DNA of 64,000 nt. It comes from Actinobacteria bacterium OV320. GTDB lineage: Bacteria; Actinomycetota; Actinomycetes; Streptomycetales; Streptomycetaceae. The DNA lies in the NCBI GenBank assembly GCA_001298545.1, contig LJCX01000027.1, positions 434,001-498,000 on the forward strand. The letters are read 5' to 3'. Made by a program: the position numbers and the translations under genes. Of this stretch, positions 16,523 through 24,867 are shown in pieces (positions within the stretch are counted from its first letter, which is position 1; each line of letters begins with the position of its first letter). The notes beneath the pieces were generated by a model, which saw only the letters and a program-made list of their open reading frames with translations, did no database searches and was not told the origin of the DNA.

Positions 16523-17239
16523 TCAGGGAATAAGGGACCACGCCCGGAAGTCGTTGATCCGGAAATGGCTCCAGGTGGTGCGGAAGGCGAAGTGCCCGCC
16601 CGTGTAGGGCTCCGGGTCGTTGTGGTCGAAGACGAGCCGGCCGTTGTTCCACCAGCGGACGACCGAACCGTCGGAGACGATACGGACGTGGTTCGGCTCG
16701 TTCGCGACGAGCAGCGGCTCGGTGTAGTCGTAGATCAGCGGACGCACCCCCGCCTCGCCGACATAGCGGCGCAGCCGGGTCGTGGTGTTGGTGTTGGCGC
16801 CGTAGCCGACGTAGTACGTCTTCAGGTAGTCGTACTCGGCGAGGGCGCCGCCGCGCGGGGTGGCGAAGAGATTCTCCGGGGAGCGGACGTCGACGGCGTT
16901 CCAGAAGTTGTTGAGGTCGGAGACGCGGTCGTTGACCCCGCCCGCGGAGACGGGCGTGGCGACGTACTCGAGGACGTACGGCCCTTCGAGCGGCCGCTTG
17001 AACCAGATCGTCGCGCCGGCGGGCACGTCGACCTCCAGGGTCCCGCGGGAGGCGGTGACCGTCCCGCCCTTCTCCAGTTCGACGGCCCACTGGCGCAGGC
17101 CGTGCCGGAAGTCGTCGTGGGCGATCAGGCGGCGGTGGCGGGGCCGGGCGCTCACGGCACTCGCGGCGGTCGCCGGGGCGAGGGCGGCCAGCGCGGCGCC
17201 GGCGGCGAGGGCTCCGAACGCCCTGCGGGTGGTCGTCAT
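16523..17239 (-). CDS. Tat-exported partner of the PL11 lyase (DUF6250-like)
   Basis: The 238-residue protein begins with a twin-arginine signal (MTTTRRAFGALAAGAALAAL) followed by a beta-rich domain resembling concanavalin-type sugar-binding modules (DDFRHGLRQWAVELEKGG, YVLEYVATPVSAGG, WWNNGRLVFDHNDPEPYTGGHFAFRTTWS). I believe it belongs to DUF6250, which occurs beside or fused to PL11 lyases; this needs a profile search. AAGGAG lies 9 nt before the ATG. It starts 14 bp after the PL11 stop, so the two form an operon and probably act on the same pectic polymer outside the cell. Confidence 0.75.
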   Translation of the reverse strand: MTTTRRAFGALAAGAALAALAPATAASAVSARPRHRRLIAHDDFRHGLRQWAVELEKGGTVTASRGTLEVDVPAGATIWFKRPLEGPYVLEYVATPVSAGGVNDRVSDLNNFWNAVDVRSPENLFATPRGGALAEYDYLKTYYVGYGANTNTTTRLRRYVGEAGVRPLIYDYTEPLLVANEPNHVRIVSDGSVVRWWNNGRLVFDHNDPEPYTGGHFAFRTTWSHFRINDFRAWSLIP

Positions 17240-17253
17240 GATGGTCGGCTCCT

Positions 17254-19149
17254 TCAGTGGGCGGGGGTGGTGAGGTGCGGCTCGGGGACACGGCGGGTCT
17301 CGGTGCCGAGGTAGTAGTCGGTGTACGTGGACTGGAGGTAGCCGCGGACGGTCCAGCCGAGGCGGTACGCGGGGTTCTGGGCGAGCGTGTAGACGCGGGT
17401 GCCGGTCGGCACGGTGCTGGTGTAGAGGCGCAGGGCGGTGTGGTCGGCGGTCTCGGCGAGGATCTCCTCGCGCCAGTCGCCGACGAGGTCGCCGTAGAAC
17501 GGGGTGGCGTTGCGGGCGCCGGAGACGACGCCGGCCGGGTCGAAGACCGTCGCGCTGCTCTCGGTCGCCGGGTCCCACTTCTCGACGCGGGTGAAGTCGA
17601 GCAGTTCTGACGCCTTGTCACCGTCCCACCAGATACGGAAGTTGACGCTGGGGGTGGTGGTGGAGACCTTTCCGTCCTGGACGTTGAAGACGCCCGCGCC
17701 GGGCCGGGTCACGTCGGCGGTGGACGTCCAGTACTCGTAGCCGCGGTGTTCGGGGTCGATGTCCGCGGCGTTCCCGCGGCCGGTGTCGAGGTCCGCGTCG
17801 CTCACCGGGCTCGTCGGGTGCGAGCCGGTGACCAGCCGCTCGCCGGTGGCGGCGTCGTAGTAGTACCAGGGGAAGGCGGAGACGATGCCCAGCTCGGACT
17901 GCTGGATGGCGAAGCCCTCCAGGCCGGGCCGGTCGGGGTCGAGGTCGGCGATGTCGAAGCGGTCGCCGTGGATGGCGCCGTCGACGACGTAGCGCAGCGT
18001 GCCGTCGCTGTTCACGACGTAGTTGCCGTCGGCGATCTCGTCCCTGCCGTCCCCGTCGACGTCGACGGTGCGGATCTGGTGGAAGCTGGTCGCGCCGGTC
18101 GTCGGGTCCACCACGTACTTCCAACGGCGGTTGAGATCCGTGCCGTTGAAGTCCCAGGTCTGGAACAGGACCCGGAACGAGCCGCGCTTGGCTCCGACCC
18201 GGGTGACCAACTTGGTGACCAGGCTGGGGTGTTCGCCGTCGAGGTAGGCGATGCCGAAGTGGCCCCCGGAGGGGCCGTCGGCCACGAAGTCGTCGGGGAC
18301 GGGCTGCCGGGTCCGCTCGGTTCCGGTCGCTCCGTCGATCACCGACACGAACTGGTTCGCGGGCGAGGCGGCGGTGACCTGTGCGCCGTCGGCGAAGGTG
18401 GTCCCGGCGGCGGTGTGCGCCAGCACCTCGGCGCGGCCGTCGGAGTCGAGGTCGTAGACGGTGACGTTGTCGTCGTTGCGATAGCCGCCGATCGCGGTGG
18501 AACCGCTGATCGCGGCGGGCGCCGGGTCGTTGGCGCCGTTCCCGCCGACCTGGGTGTAGGGGCCGGGACCGAGGTCGACCCGCCACAGGCGCTCACCGGT
18601 GAGCGTGTAGGCCTCCAGCAGGTCGGGTCTGTCGCGGGTCCCGGACAGCCGGCTGACGACGAGCTCGTAGCGTCCGTCGCCGTCGAGGTCACCCGGCCAG
18701 GCGTGCTGCACGGTGTAGCCGTCGGCGCCGGCCAGTGGGATCTCGGCGTAGCCGTCGGTGAAGCGCAGGGCCGCCGGACTCGGCTTCTGCTCATGCCCGT
18801 CGACGACGGCGCGGACGGTATAGGTCCCCGTGCCCCGGGTGTCGTCCTGGTAGGTCGTCGATTTCCGCACCGGCTCCCGGTTGAGCCGGCGTCCGTTCTT
18901 GTAGACGTTGAAGGCGATGGCGTTTCCGTGCCGCGCGTATTCGGTGCCGAGCAGCCGCCAGCTGAGGAAGGTCCCTCCGCCGGACGGGGTGGCGACCAGG
19001 CCGCGGTCGAGGTTCTCGACGATCCGGCGCGGGACTTCGGCGGCGTGCCCGGTGGGCGCGGCGACGAGTCCGGCCAGCAGGGTGACGGCGGTGACGGCGG
19101 CCGCGGCCGCGGCGCCCTTGATGACGATGCGTCGGTCGACGCGGGACAC
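17254..19149 (-). CDS. Secreted rhamnogalacturonan lyase, PL11 family
   Basis: The 631-residue enzyme should cleave rhamnogalacturonan I backbone by beta-elimination outside the cell. A Tat-type signal (DRRIVIKGAAAAAAV) leads into the PL11 eight-bladed propeller. The start of the domain reads RRIVENLDRGLVATPSGGGTFLSWR. Repeated Ca-binding DxDxDGxxE elements follow: DLDGDGRYELVV, DLDSDGRAEVL, DVDGDGRDEIADGNYV. The end reads QNPAYRLGWTVRGYLQSTYTDYYLG, the family terminus. The GTG start follows GGAGG by 4 nt. A LacI-type operator lies directly upstream at 19161-19190, implying substrate induction. Confidence 0.94.
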   Translation of the reverse strand: MSRVDRRIVIKGAAAAAAVTAVTLLAGLVAAPTGHAAEVPRRIVENLDRGLVATPSGGGTFLSWRLLGTEYARHGNAIAFNVYKNGRRLNREPVRKSTTYQDDTRGTGTYTVRAVVDGHEQKPSPAALRFTDGYAEIPLAGADGYTVQHAWPGDLDGDGRYELVVSRLSGTRDRPDLLEAYTLTGERLWRVDLGPGPYTQVGGNGANDPAPAAISGSTAIGGYRNDDNVTVYDLDSDGRAEVLAHTAAGTTFADGAQVTAASPANQFVSVIDGATGTERTRQPVPDDFVADGPSGGHFGIAYLDGEHPSLVTKLVTRVGAKRGSFRVLFQTWDFNGTDLNRRWKYVVDPTTGATSFHQIRTVDVDGDGRDEIADGNYVVNSDGTLRYVVDGAIHGDRFDIADLDPDRPGLEGFAIQQSELGIVSAFPWYYYDAATGERLVTGSHPTSPVSDADLDTGRGNAADIDPEHRGYEYWTSTADVTRPGAGVFNVQDGKVSTTTPSVNFRIWWDGDKASELLDFTRVEKWDPATESSATVFDPAGVVSGARNATPFYGDLVGDWREEILAETADHTALRLYTSTVPTGTRVYTLAQNPAYRLGWTVRGYLQSTYTDYYLGTETRRVPEPHLTTPAH

Positions 19150-19160
19150 AGGACCTCCGA

Positions 19161-19190
19161 AAAGCGATGGAAAGCGATGGAAAGCGCTTG
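19161..19190 (-). promoter_or_regulatory. LacI-type operator with tandem decamers upstream of PL11
   Basis: Three decamers run in tandem: AAAGCGATGG twice, then AAAGCGCTTG. The last contains the palindrome AAGCGCTT (19182-19189) within GGAAAGCGCTTGC, which fits the LacI/GalR operator pattern. It starts 11 bp upstream of the GTG, so a bound repressor would sit on the transcription or translation start. Confidence 0.65.
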
Positions 19191-19322
19191 CTCACTGACG
19201 GAGATCACTGTGTCCCCACCCTGTCCCGCCTGTCGATGGGGCACCAGGGGCTGCCACAAGAACGCAATGGAACGATCATGAACGCGCAAACTCCAACGCC
19301 GCCCCTCGCACCCCCGGACATG

Positions 19323-19360
19323 CCGAAGGCCGGACCCGGGGATCGGGGTCCGGCCTTCGG
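19323..19360 (-). terminator. Terminator of the LysM/M23 peptidase gene
   Basis: Perfect 15-bp arms (19323-19337 and 19346-19360) flank an 8-nt loop, about 40 bp after the stop of the minus-strand gene and before the PL11 promoter region. Confidence 0.8.
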
Positions 19361-19398
19361 CCGCGTGTCAGGCGGGAGGTCGTCGGAGTCGGCGGGGG

Positions 19399-20370
19399 TC
19401 AGCCGACGGAGACGCCGCGCGAGCGGAGGTAGGCGATCGGGTCCACGTCGGAGCCGTAGTCCGGCGTGGTGCGGATCTCGAAGTGCAGGTGCGGGCCGGT
19501 CACGTTGCCCGTCGCACCGGAGAGGCCGACCTGCTGGCCCGCGGTCACGGTCTGGCCGGCCGAGACGGAGAGCTGGGACAGGTGGGCGTACTGGGCGTAG
19601 TAGCCGTCGGCGAGCTTGATGACGACCTGGTTGCCGTACGCGCCGCCCCAGCCCGCGGAGACGACGGTGCCCGCGCCCACGGCCTTGAGGGAGGTGCCGG
19701 TCGGGACGACGAAGTCGGTGCCGGTGTGGTAGCCGCTGGACCACATGCTGCCGGCCGTGTGATAGGCGGTGCCGACGGTGGCACCCGCCACCGGCAGCGC
19801 GTAACCGCTGGAGGTACCGGCGCCGCTCTCGGCGGCCTGGGTGACCGCCTTCGAGGACGACGAACCGGACGACGAGGAGGAAGAGGACGAAGCGGACGAC
19901 GACTTGGTTCCGGACGCCTTCGACTTCGACGGGGCGGACGAGGAAGAGCCGGACGACGAACCGGACGACGAACCGGTGCTCGCGGCCTTCTTGCCGATCG
20001 AGAGCTTCAGCCCGGGGTGGATCAGCGACGGGTCACCGCCGACGGCCTGACGGTTGTCCTGGTAGAGCTTCTGCCAGCCGCCGCTGACGTTCTGCTCGTC
20101 GGCGATCTTCGACAGATAGTCGCCGGACCGCACGGTGTAGGACGTGGCCGTCGTGGCGGTGGCCGCCTTCCGCGCCACCGGCACGGACTGCACGGCCTTT
20201 TCCGGAACGGCCTGGGAAGCCGACTGTGCGACGGACTGCGCGGGGGCCGCGTGAGCGCCGGCGGCACCTATGAGCGGAAGGGCGAGCGCGGCGCCGCCCG
20301 TTCCGGCGACGGCTATGGAACGAGTGAAGCGCTGGGTCTTCGGACGGCGGTGCTTACCCTTCGCGGGCAT
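19399..20370 (-). CDS. Secreted LysM/M23 peptidoglycan endopeptidase
   Basis: The 323-residue exported protein has a long signal peptide (RFTRSIAVAGTGGAALALPLIGAAGAHA). A LysM domain follows (YTVRSGDYLSKIADEQNVSGGWQKLYQDN), then a Ser-rich linker of about 60 residues and a C-terminal M23 domain. The zinc ligands of M23 are in HTGTDFV (His, Asp) and GPHLHFE (His). It should bind and cut peptidoglycan crosslinks during growth or germination. A c-di-AMP riboswitch occupies the leader, as known for Streptomyces resuscitation and cell-wall hydrolase genes. The ATG has GAGAGGA upstream. The Ser tract is encoded by a repetitive GACGA-rich sequence. Confidence 0.93.
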   Translation of the reverse strand: MPAKGKHRRPKTQRFTRSIAVAGTGGAALALPLIGAAGAHAAPAQSVAQSASQAVPEKAVQSVPVARKAATATTATSYTVRSGDYLSKIADEQNVSGGWQKLYQDNRQAVGGDPSLIHPGLKLSIGKKAASTGSSSGSSSGSSSSAPSKSKASGTKSSSASSSSSSSSGSSSSKAVTQAAESGAGTSSGYALPVAGATVGTAYHTAGSMWSSGYHTGTDFVVPTGTSLKAVGAGTVVSAGWGGAYGNQVVIKLADGYYAQYAHLSQLSVSAGQTVTAGQQVGLSGATGNVTGPHLHFEIRTTPDYGSDVDPIAYLRSRGVSVG

Positions 20371-20383
20371 GGCGAATTCCTCT

Positions 20384-20562
20384 CCGGCGCCTGCGAGGTG
20401 AGCTGTCGGGTGCGGACTGGAGATGCCCGGCCGCGCCGAGGCGCGGCTTTACCCCAAAGCCTGTTCCGGAGACCGGAACAGGCGGTTGTACCTGTGGGTC
20501 CCCCGCTCCTGCCAGATACGGGTGAGTGTGCGGACTCCGGGCGGTGACAGGATTCGGCGTCC
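20384..20562 (-). promoter_or_regulatory. c-di-AMP riboswitch (ydaO/yuaA type)
   Basis: Read on the minus strand, the leader has the conserved ydaO elements in order: CGCCGAATC at the 5' side, GGCAGGAGCGGGGGACCC, GGGGTAAAGCCGCGC with its GC-rich partner, GGGCATCTCC, and CCCGACAGCTCACCTCGCAGGCG at the 3' side. The P1 helix can form between GGCGCC near 20386-20391 and GGACGCC at 20556-20562. The element ends about 14 nt before the start codon. In this class c-di-AMP binding turns expression off. Confidence 0.9.
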
Positions 20563-20788
20563 GTCCGGATTGGTGTGGAACGTAAGCGACCAGGACGCAC
20601 AGGGACAAGCAGAGGTTGTGCCGCTAACGCCTTTCTCTTGATCCGCTGTGAGAATCCCCGGTCACACTCCGTGAGACAGGGGGCCCATTTACCGCCAAGC
20701 ACCCTGGAAAAGCATGCGAATTACGTGAACATGACGGGCGACGTACGGTCACGGATATGACGCTGCTCACGTGACAGCTCTCCAGGTT
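20563..20788. other. Promoter region of the LysM/M23 gene
   Basis: The stretch between the riboswitch and the alpha-galactosidase stop (at 20839) has no gene. It is markedly more AT-rich than the rest of the window, as expected for a regulated promoter. I cannot assign the -35 and -10 with confidence. Confidence 0.5.
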
Positions 20789-20818
20789 CCTTTATTCCAG
20801 AGCGAGTTGGAATTAAGG
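20789..20818 (-). terminator. AT-rich hairpin after the alpha-galactosidase gene
   Basis: CCTTTATTCCA (20789-20799) and TGGAATTAAGG (20808-20818) form 11-bp arms with one mismatch and an 8-nt loop, 21 bp beyond the minus-strand stop. It may terminate the alpha-galactosidase mRNA. Its AT-rich stem is unusual for this genome, and it could instead be a protein site. Confidence 0.45.
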
Positions 20819-20838
20819 CTTCAATTCGGACAGAAACC

Positions 20839-22914
20839 TCAGATGCGACGCAGCCGGATAACCGTCGCATCAAGGTCGCCGCGCAGCCCGGTGCGCAGCC
20901 CGTGATGGAGCAGTACCGCCCCCCGGTGAACTTCGCCCGTTTCGCGGCATTCGTACGATGCTGTCGGGTCGAGCCCGTGCAGCCGCAGCGCCGGGACGGG
21001 CTCGCCGAACCGCTGCGCCTGGAGCCAGGCGAGGACGACACTCTCGTCACCGCGTACGTACTGGAGGGCGCCCAGGCCGCCCGCCGGGGGCCGCAGCCGG
21101 TAGAGGTCGCCCCGCTGCACGAGCGGCCTGATCTCCTTGTAGAGCTCCACCCATCGGCGCGCCTCGACGAGCTCCTCCTCACTCCACTGCGAAAGGTCCC
21201 CGCCGACACCGAGCACACCGGCCATGGCGCTGACGAAACGGAAGCGCAGCGAGCTGACCCGGCCGTTGAGCTGGGCGTTGGGACTGTCGGTGACCCATGC
21301 CGCCATGACCCGGGCGGGGTGGATCTGGCTGAAGCCGTGCTGGATGTCGAGCCGGTCGAGCGGATCGGTGTTGTCGGAGGTCCACACCTGGTCGGTGCGG
21401 CTCATGATCCCGAGGTCGATGCGCCCGCCGCCGCCGGAGCAGGACTCGAAGGCGACCCCGGGGTGGGCCGCCCGCAGCCGGTCCAGGAGCGAGTACAGGG
21501 CCCGCACGTGGTCGACCCAGAGGCGCTGCGGGTAGGGGTCGTCCGGCCAGCCGGCGTCGGTGAAGCAGCGGTTGAAGTCCCACTTCACATAGTCGACGGG
21601 CGCGCTGGAGAGGAGCCCGTGGAGCTGCTCCCAGAGGTACTCCTGGACGTCCTCGCGCGCGAGGTTCAGCACGAGCTGATTGCGGAACTCCGTCCGCTTT
21701 CGTCCGGATTGGAACTGCACCCAGTCGGGGTGCGCCCGGTACAGCTCGCTGTCCGGGTTGACCATCTCGGGCTCGACCCAGATGCCGAACTGCATGCCGA
21801 GGTCGTGCACCTGGTCGGCGAGGGGCTTCAGCCCGTTCGGGAAGCGGTCGGGGTTGGGCCGCCAGTCGCCGAGCCCGGCGTGGTCGCCGGTGCGCGCCCC
21901 GAACCAGCCGTCGTCGACGACGAAGAGCTCCACGCCGATCGCGGCGGCCCGCCGGGCGAGCGTGCCCTGCTGCTCCTCGGAGATGTCGAAGTAGGTGGCC
22001 TCCCAGGAGTTGAACAGCACCGGCCGGTCCTGTTCGGCGTCCGGGACGACGTACGTGCGCTGGTAGGCGTGCCAGGCGCGGCTCGCCCCGCCGAAGCCGG
22101 CGTCGCTCCACAGGCCGGCGAAGACGGGGGTGGTGAAGGACTCCCCCGGGGCCAGCCGCAGCAGCCCCGAGTCGTCGTACCCGACACCCCCGGTGATCTG
22201 CACGCGCGCGTCCGGGAGTTGGGCGACGGCGATCCGCCAGGTGCCCGACCAGCCGAGGGCACAGCCGTAGACCTCGCCGCGCTCCTCGGTCGCGTCGGTG
22301 TCCAGGGCGACCCAGGGCAGGTGCTGGTGCCCGGTGTGGCCGCGACGGCTGCCGATGACCTGCTCGCCGTAGGTGAGCGGAGACCGGGTGAGGCGGGACT
22401 CGGCGGCCCAGCGGCCGTGCAGCTGCGACAGCCGCCAGTCGTCACGCTCGGGCAGGGTCCAGGTGGCGGAGTCGGCGCGCAGCAGCTCCAGCGGCCCCTC
22501 GCCGTCGTTGCGCAGGGTCGTCCAGCGCTCGACGACGTCGCCGCGCATCCGGTAGTGCAGGGTGACGGCCAGCCCGGCGTCCCGGAACCGCAGCCGCAGC
22601 CCGTCGGCGTCGGCCTCGAAGTCCTCGTAGGACCACTCGGTGCCGCGCCGTTCGTCCGTGCGCACCGACAGGGCGGGCCGGACGAAGCGGGGGCCGCCCT
22701 CGACCGGGTACTCCTCCCGGCCGTCGAGCGGGGACTCGAAGGACGCCCCCCGCTCCGACGGCGGGAGGGCGGCGAGCGCCTCGGCGTCCGCGAGCGCGAT
22801 GCCCGGGCCCCAGTGCAGGTGGACCAGCTCGTCGGTCTCGGTGAGGTGGAGGGCGTAGCTGCTCGTCGGCCCCGAAAGGAGCCAGGTACGGCCATTGTCG
22901 GCGATCTCGGGCAT
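20839..22914 (-). CDS. Alpha-galactosidase, GH36 family
   Basis: The 691-residue enzyme releases terminal alpha-linked galactose and retains configuration. It has an N-terminal beta-sandwich and a (beta/alpha)8 barrel with LFVVDDGWFGAR, FGIWVEPEMVN, the nucleophile Asp at about 446 in YVKWDFNR, and the acid/base Asp at about 514 in SDNTD. CSGGGGRIDLG marks the galactose-binding loop. No signal peptide is present, so it probably acts on imported oligosaccharides. The ATG at 22914 follows GGGGG by 4 nt and starts at the conserved domain. An upstream codon at 22947 adds 11 unsupported residues. It is divergent from the tyrosine phosphatase gene. Confidence 0.94.
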   Translation of the reverse strand: MPEIADNGRTWLLSGPTSSYALHLTETDELVHLHWGPGIALADAEALAALPPSERGASFESPLDGREEYPVEGGPRFVRPALSVRTDERRGTEWSYEDFEADADGLRLRFRDAGLAVTLHYRMRGDVVERWTTLRNDGEGPLELLRADSATWTLPERDDWRLSQLHGRWAAESRLTRSPLTYGEQVIGSRRGHTGHQHLPWVALDTDATEERGEVYGCALGWSGTWRIAVAQLPDARVQITGGVGYDDSGLLRLAPGESFTTPVFAGLWSDAGFGGASRAWHAYQRTYVVPDAEQDRPVLFNSWEATYFDISEEQQGTLARRAAAIGVELFVVDDGWFGARTGDHAGLGDWRPNPDRFPNGLKPLADQVHDLGMQFGIWVEPEMVNPDSELYRAHPDWVQFQSGRKRTEFRNQLVLNLAREDVQEYLWEQLHGLLSSAPVDYVKWDFNRCFTDAGWPDDPYPQRLWVDHVRALYSLLDRLRAAHPGVAFESCSGGGGRIDLGIMSRTDQVWTSDNTDPLDRLDIQHGFSQIHPARVMAAWVTDSPNAQLNGRVSSLRFRFVSAMAGVLGVGGDLSQWSEEELVEARRWVELYKEIRPLVQRGDLYRLRPPAGGLGALQYVRGDESVVLAWLQAQRFGEPVPALRLHGLDPTASYECRETGEVHRGAVLLHHGLRTGLRGDLDATVIRLRRI

Positions 22915-23138
22915 CAAACCCCCACTAATTCGAACAGGTGCGATCAAGCACCAACATCATCGAATGCGGTCGGCCTGCCGGGCAACTTTCCGTGGACAAC
23001 TGCCTCACCTGGGCGGACGTCCGGAGTACCGCCCTGTGGACAACCCGTTGCCCGGGGAACCCATGTCGTATCGTCGGGGAAGCGTCCCGTCGGCCACCAC
23101 GAGCCGCGCCGACGGCGACCGACAGGGAGGGAGCCCCC

Positions 23139-23936
23139 GTGACGCAGCAGATCCCGTCGACCGAGCCCGAGCTGGCCGGTGTGCGCAACTTCCGGGATGT
23201 GGGCGGTCTGCCGACCGCCGACGGCCGGCGGGTGCGGCACGGCGTGCTGTTCCGCAGCGGCCATCTCGCGCACGCCACCGACGAGGACGCCGCGTTCCTC
23301 TCCGGCCTGGGCCTGCACACGATCTTCGACTTCCGCAATGCCGCGGACCAGAAGCTGGAGGGCCCGGACGTCGAGCTCCCGGGCGTGCGCAATGTGAACC
23401 TGCCCCTGTCGGACCCGGCGGACGGCTCCGAGTTCTGGAAGATGGTCCGCGACGGCGAGATCGACCAGCTGCGCGGGATCCTGGGCGACGGCAAGGCCGC
23501 CGGCCGGATGATCGCCTCCTACCGCTCGATCATCAAGGAGCGGACGGCCGAGCACGCGCGGGTGCTGCACTCGCTCGCCGAGGACAGCGTCCCGGCCCTG
23601 ATGCACTGCGCGGCGGGCAAGGACCGCGCGGGCCTGTCCATCGCGGTGACGCTGCTCGCCCTGGGCGTGGAACGCGAGGCCATCCTCGCCGACTACCTGG
23701 AGTCCAACGCCAAGCACCGCCGCTACCGGGTCCGCCGCAACGCCACCTCCGCCGCGGCCTACTCCCCCGAGGTCATGGAGCTGCTCAGCCCCCTCTTCGA
23801 CGCGCGCGCGGAGTACCTCGCGGCGGCCGAGGAGACCATCGAGGAGACCTGGGGCGGCGTCGACGCCTATCTGGAGGAGGGTCTCGGGCTCTCCCCCGAG
23901 ACCCGTGAGCGGCTGCGGGACCGGCTGCTCGACTGA
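23139..23936 (+). CDS. Tyrosine-protein phosphatase (DSP-like)
   Basis: The 265-residue cytosolic protein has the bacterial Y_phosphatase3 features: GVRNFRDVGGLPTADGR near the N terminus, LFRSGHLAHATDEDAAFL, IFDFRN, and the C-x5-R catalytic loop HCAAGKDRAG. It should dephosphorylate phosphotyrosine or another phosphoester. The GTG at 23139 follows GGAGGGAG by 5 nt. Earlier in-frame codons run through the promoter region shared with the alpha-galactosidase gene. It converges on the small XRE operon. Confidence 0.9.
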   Translation: MTQQIPSTEPELAGVRNFRDVGGLPTADGRRVRHGVLFRSGHLAHATDEDAAFLSGLGLHTIFDFRNAADQKLEGPDVELPGVRNVNLPLSDPADGSEFWKMVRDGEIDQLRGILGDGKAAGRMIASYRSIIKERTAEHARVLHSLAEDSVPALMHCAAGKDRAGLSIAVTLLALGVEREAILADYLESNAKHRRYRVRRNATSAAAYSPEVMELLSPLFDARAEYLAAAEETIEETWGGVDAYLEEGLGLSPETRERLRDRLLD

Positions 23937-23945
23937 CACCGCGTC

Positions 23946-23981
23946 CGGCACGGCGCCCGGCACCCGTCCGGCACCGTGCCG
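23946..23981. terminator. Possible bidirectional terminator
   Basis: CGGCACGG (23946-23953) and CCGTGCCG (23974-23981) form an 8-bp stem with a 20-nt loop, placed between the convergent phosphatase and DUF6126-like genes. The stem is modest for this genome. Confidence 0.35.
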
Positions 23982-24008
23982 CGGAGGCCGCACCGGCTTC
24001 CGGGGGCT

Positions 24009-24131
24009 CTACTGGTTGGCGCCCACCTCGAACAGCAGCCAGAGGAACGCCGCGAAGACGTGCCCCACCGCGATGTAGATGATCAGCCGGATCCAGAGGG
24101 TGCGGGGAAACTTCTCCTCGATGTCCTTCAT
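24009..24131 (-). CDS. Small membrane protein (DUF6126-like)
   Basis: This 40-residue ORF reads M-KDIEEKFPRTLWIRL, then a hydrophobic segment IIYIAVGHVFAAFLWLLFEV, ending GANQ. It is one membrane helix with a charged N-terminal head. The ATG overlaps the stop of the upstream XRE-cupin gene as ATGA, so translation is coupled. Small proteins of this kind next to this XRE type are conserved in Streptomyces and I believe are called DUF6126. Its function is not known. The regulator's operators presumably control both genes. Confidence 0.8.
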   Translation of the reverse strand: MKDIEEKFPRTLWIRLIIYIAVGHVFAAFLWLLFEVGANQ

Positions 24132-24760
24132 GGCGTCTCTCCGATGTCCGAAGGGGTCGGGCCCAGGCACAGCGTGGCCGTGGGGCTCTGCAACAGGGTG
24201 TGGACGAAGAGCAGTTCGACCCCGTCGGCGTCCTGCGCCGCGATGCGGTGCGGGGTCAGCGAGTCGAAGTGCGCGCTGTCACCGGGCCCGAGCAGTTCGG
24301 TGGTGTCCCCGAGGCGCAGCCGCAGCCGTCCGCGCAGGACGTGCAGCCACTCCTCCCCGGGGTGCACGCGCACGACGTCTCCCTGGGAGCCGTGGGGCAC
24401 GTGGACACGCAGGGCCTGCATGCCGCGCCCGGAGGCGCCCGCCTGCCAGTACGTCCAGCCGCCCGCGCGGGTCGGCTCCATGGCGGCGGCACGGACGACG
24501 GCGTCCCGGTCGGCGGACGTCTCACCGAGCAGTTCCGAGACCGTCGTACCGTAGATGCGGGCGAGCGCGAGCAGCATCGGCAGCGAGGGCTGGCGCTGCC
24601 CGGTCTCCAGGCGGGAGAGATGGGCGGCCGACAGCCCGGCGGCGCGGGCCGCGGCCTCCAGGGTGAGGGCGGTCCGGCGGCGCAGGGCGCGCAGCTGGGG
24701 GGCGACGGCGGGAAGAGCCCCGGCGTGTTCCGCCGGGTCCTCGGACTCGGGCGAGCTCAT
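24128..24760 (-). CDS. XRE-family regulator with cupin domain, controlling a small membrane protein
   Basis: The 210-residue protein has an N-terminal XRE HTH (LTLEAAARAAGLSAAHLSRLETGQRQPSLPMLLALARIY) and a C-terminal cupin with HPGEEWLHVLRGRLRLRLGD and LGPGDSAHFDS. The ATG follows GGAG closely. Two 15-bp palindromes of the form TTGCCTCNGNGGCAA lie 21-55 bp upstream, good candidates for its own operators. It is translationally coupled to the 40-residue membrane protein. It lies between the hopanoid operon end and the phosphatase gene, but the operators face only its own promoter. Confidence 0.88.
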   Translation of the reverse strand: MSSPESEDPAEHAGALPAVAPQLRALRRRTALTLEAAARAAGLSAAHLSRLETGQRQPSLPMLLALARIYGTTVSELLGETSADRDAVVRAAAMEPTRAGGWTYWQAGASGRGMQALRVHVPHGSQGDVVRVHPGEEWLHVLRGRLRLRLGDTTELLGPGDSAHFDSLTPHRIAAQDADGVELLFVHTLLQSPTATLCLGPTPSDIGETP

Positions 24761-24780
24761 GACTCCATTGCACGCCGGAA

Positions 24781-24815
24781 TTGCCTCTGCGGCAAATTTG
24801 TTGCCTCAGAGGCAA
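24781..24815 (-). promoter_or_regulatory. Paired 15-bp palindromic operators of the XRE-cupin gene
   Basis: TTGCCTCAGAGGCAA (24801-24815) is a perfect palindrome. TTGCCTCTGCGGCAA (24781-24795) is the same site with one mismatch. Their centres are 20 bp apart, about two helical turns, so two dimers could bind side by side. The AT-rich AATTTGT between them may be part of the promoter. Confidence 0.8.
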
Positions 24816-24867
24816 AGGATCTCGCGGAGCCTGGCCGTCCTCCCCGTCGCCCGTCCTCTCGGGCGGC

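Noticed and set aside
20902..23142. Plus-strand open frame of 746 codons over the alpha-galactosidase gene
   Set aside because: It is an antisense shadow of a complete GH36 gene with catalytic motifs on the minus strand.
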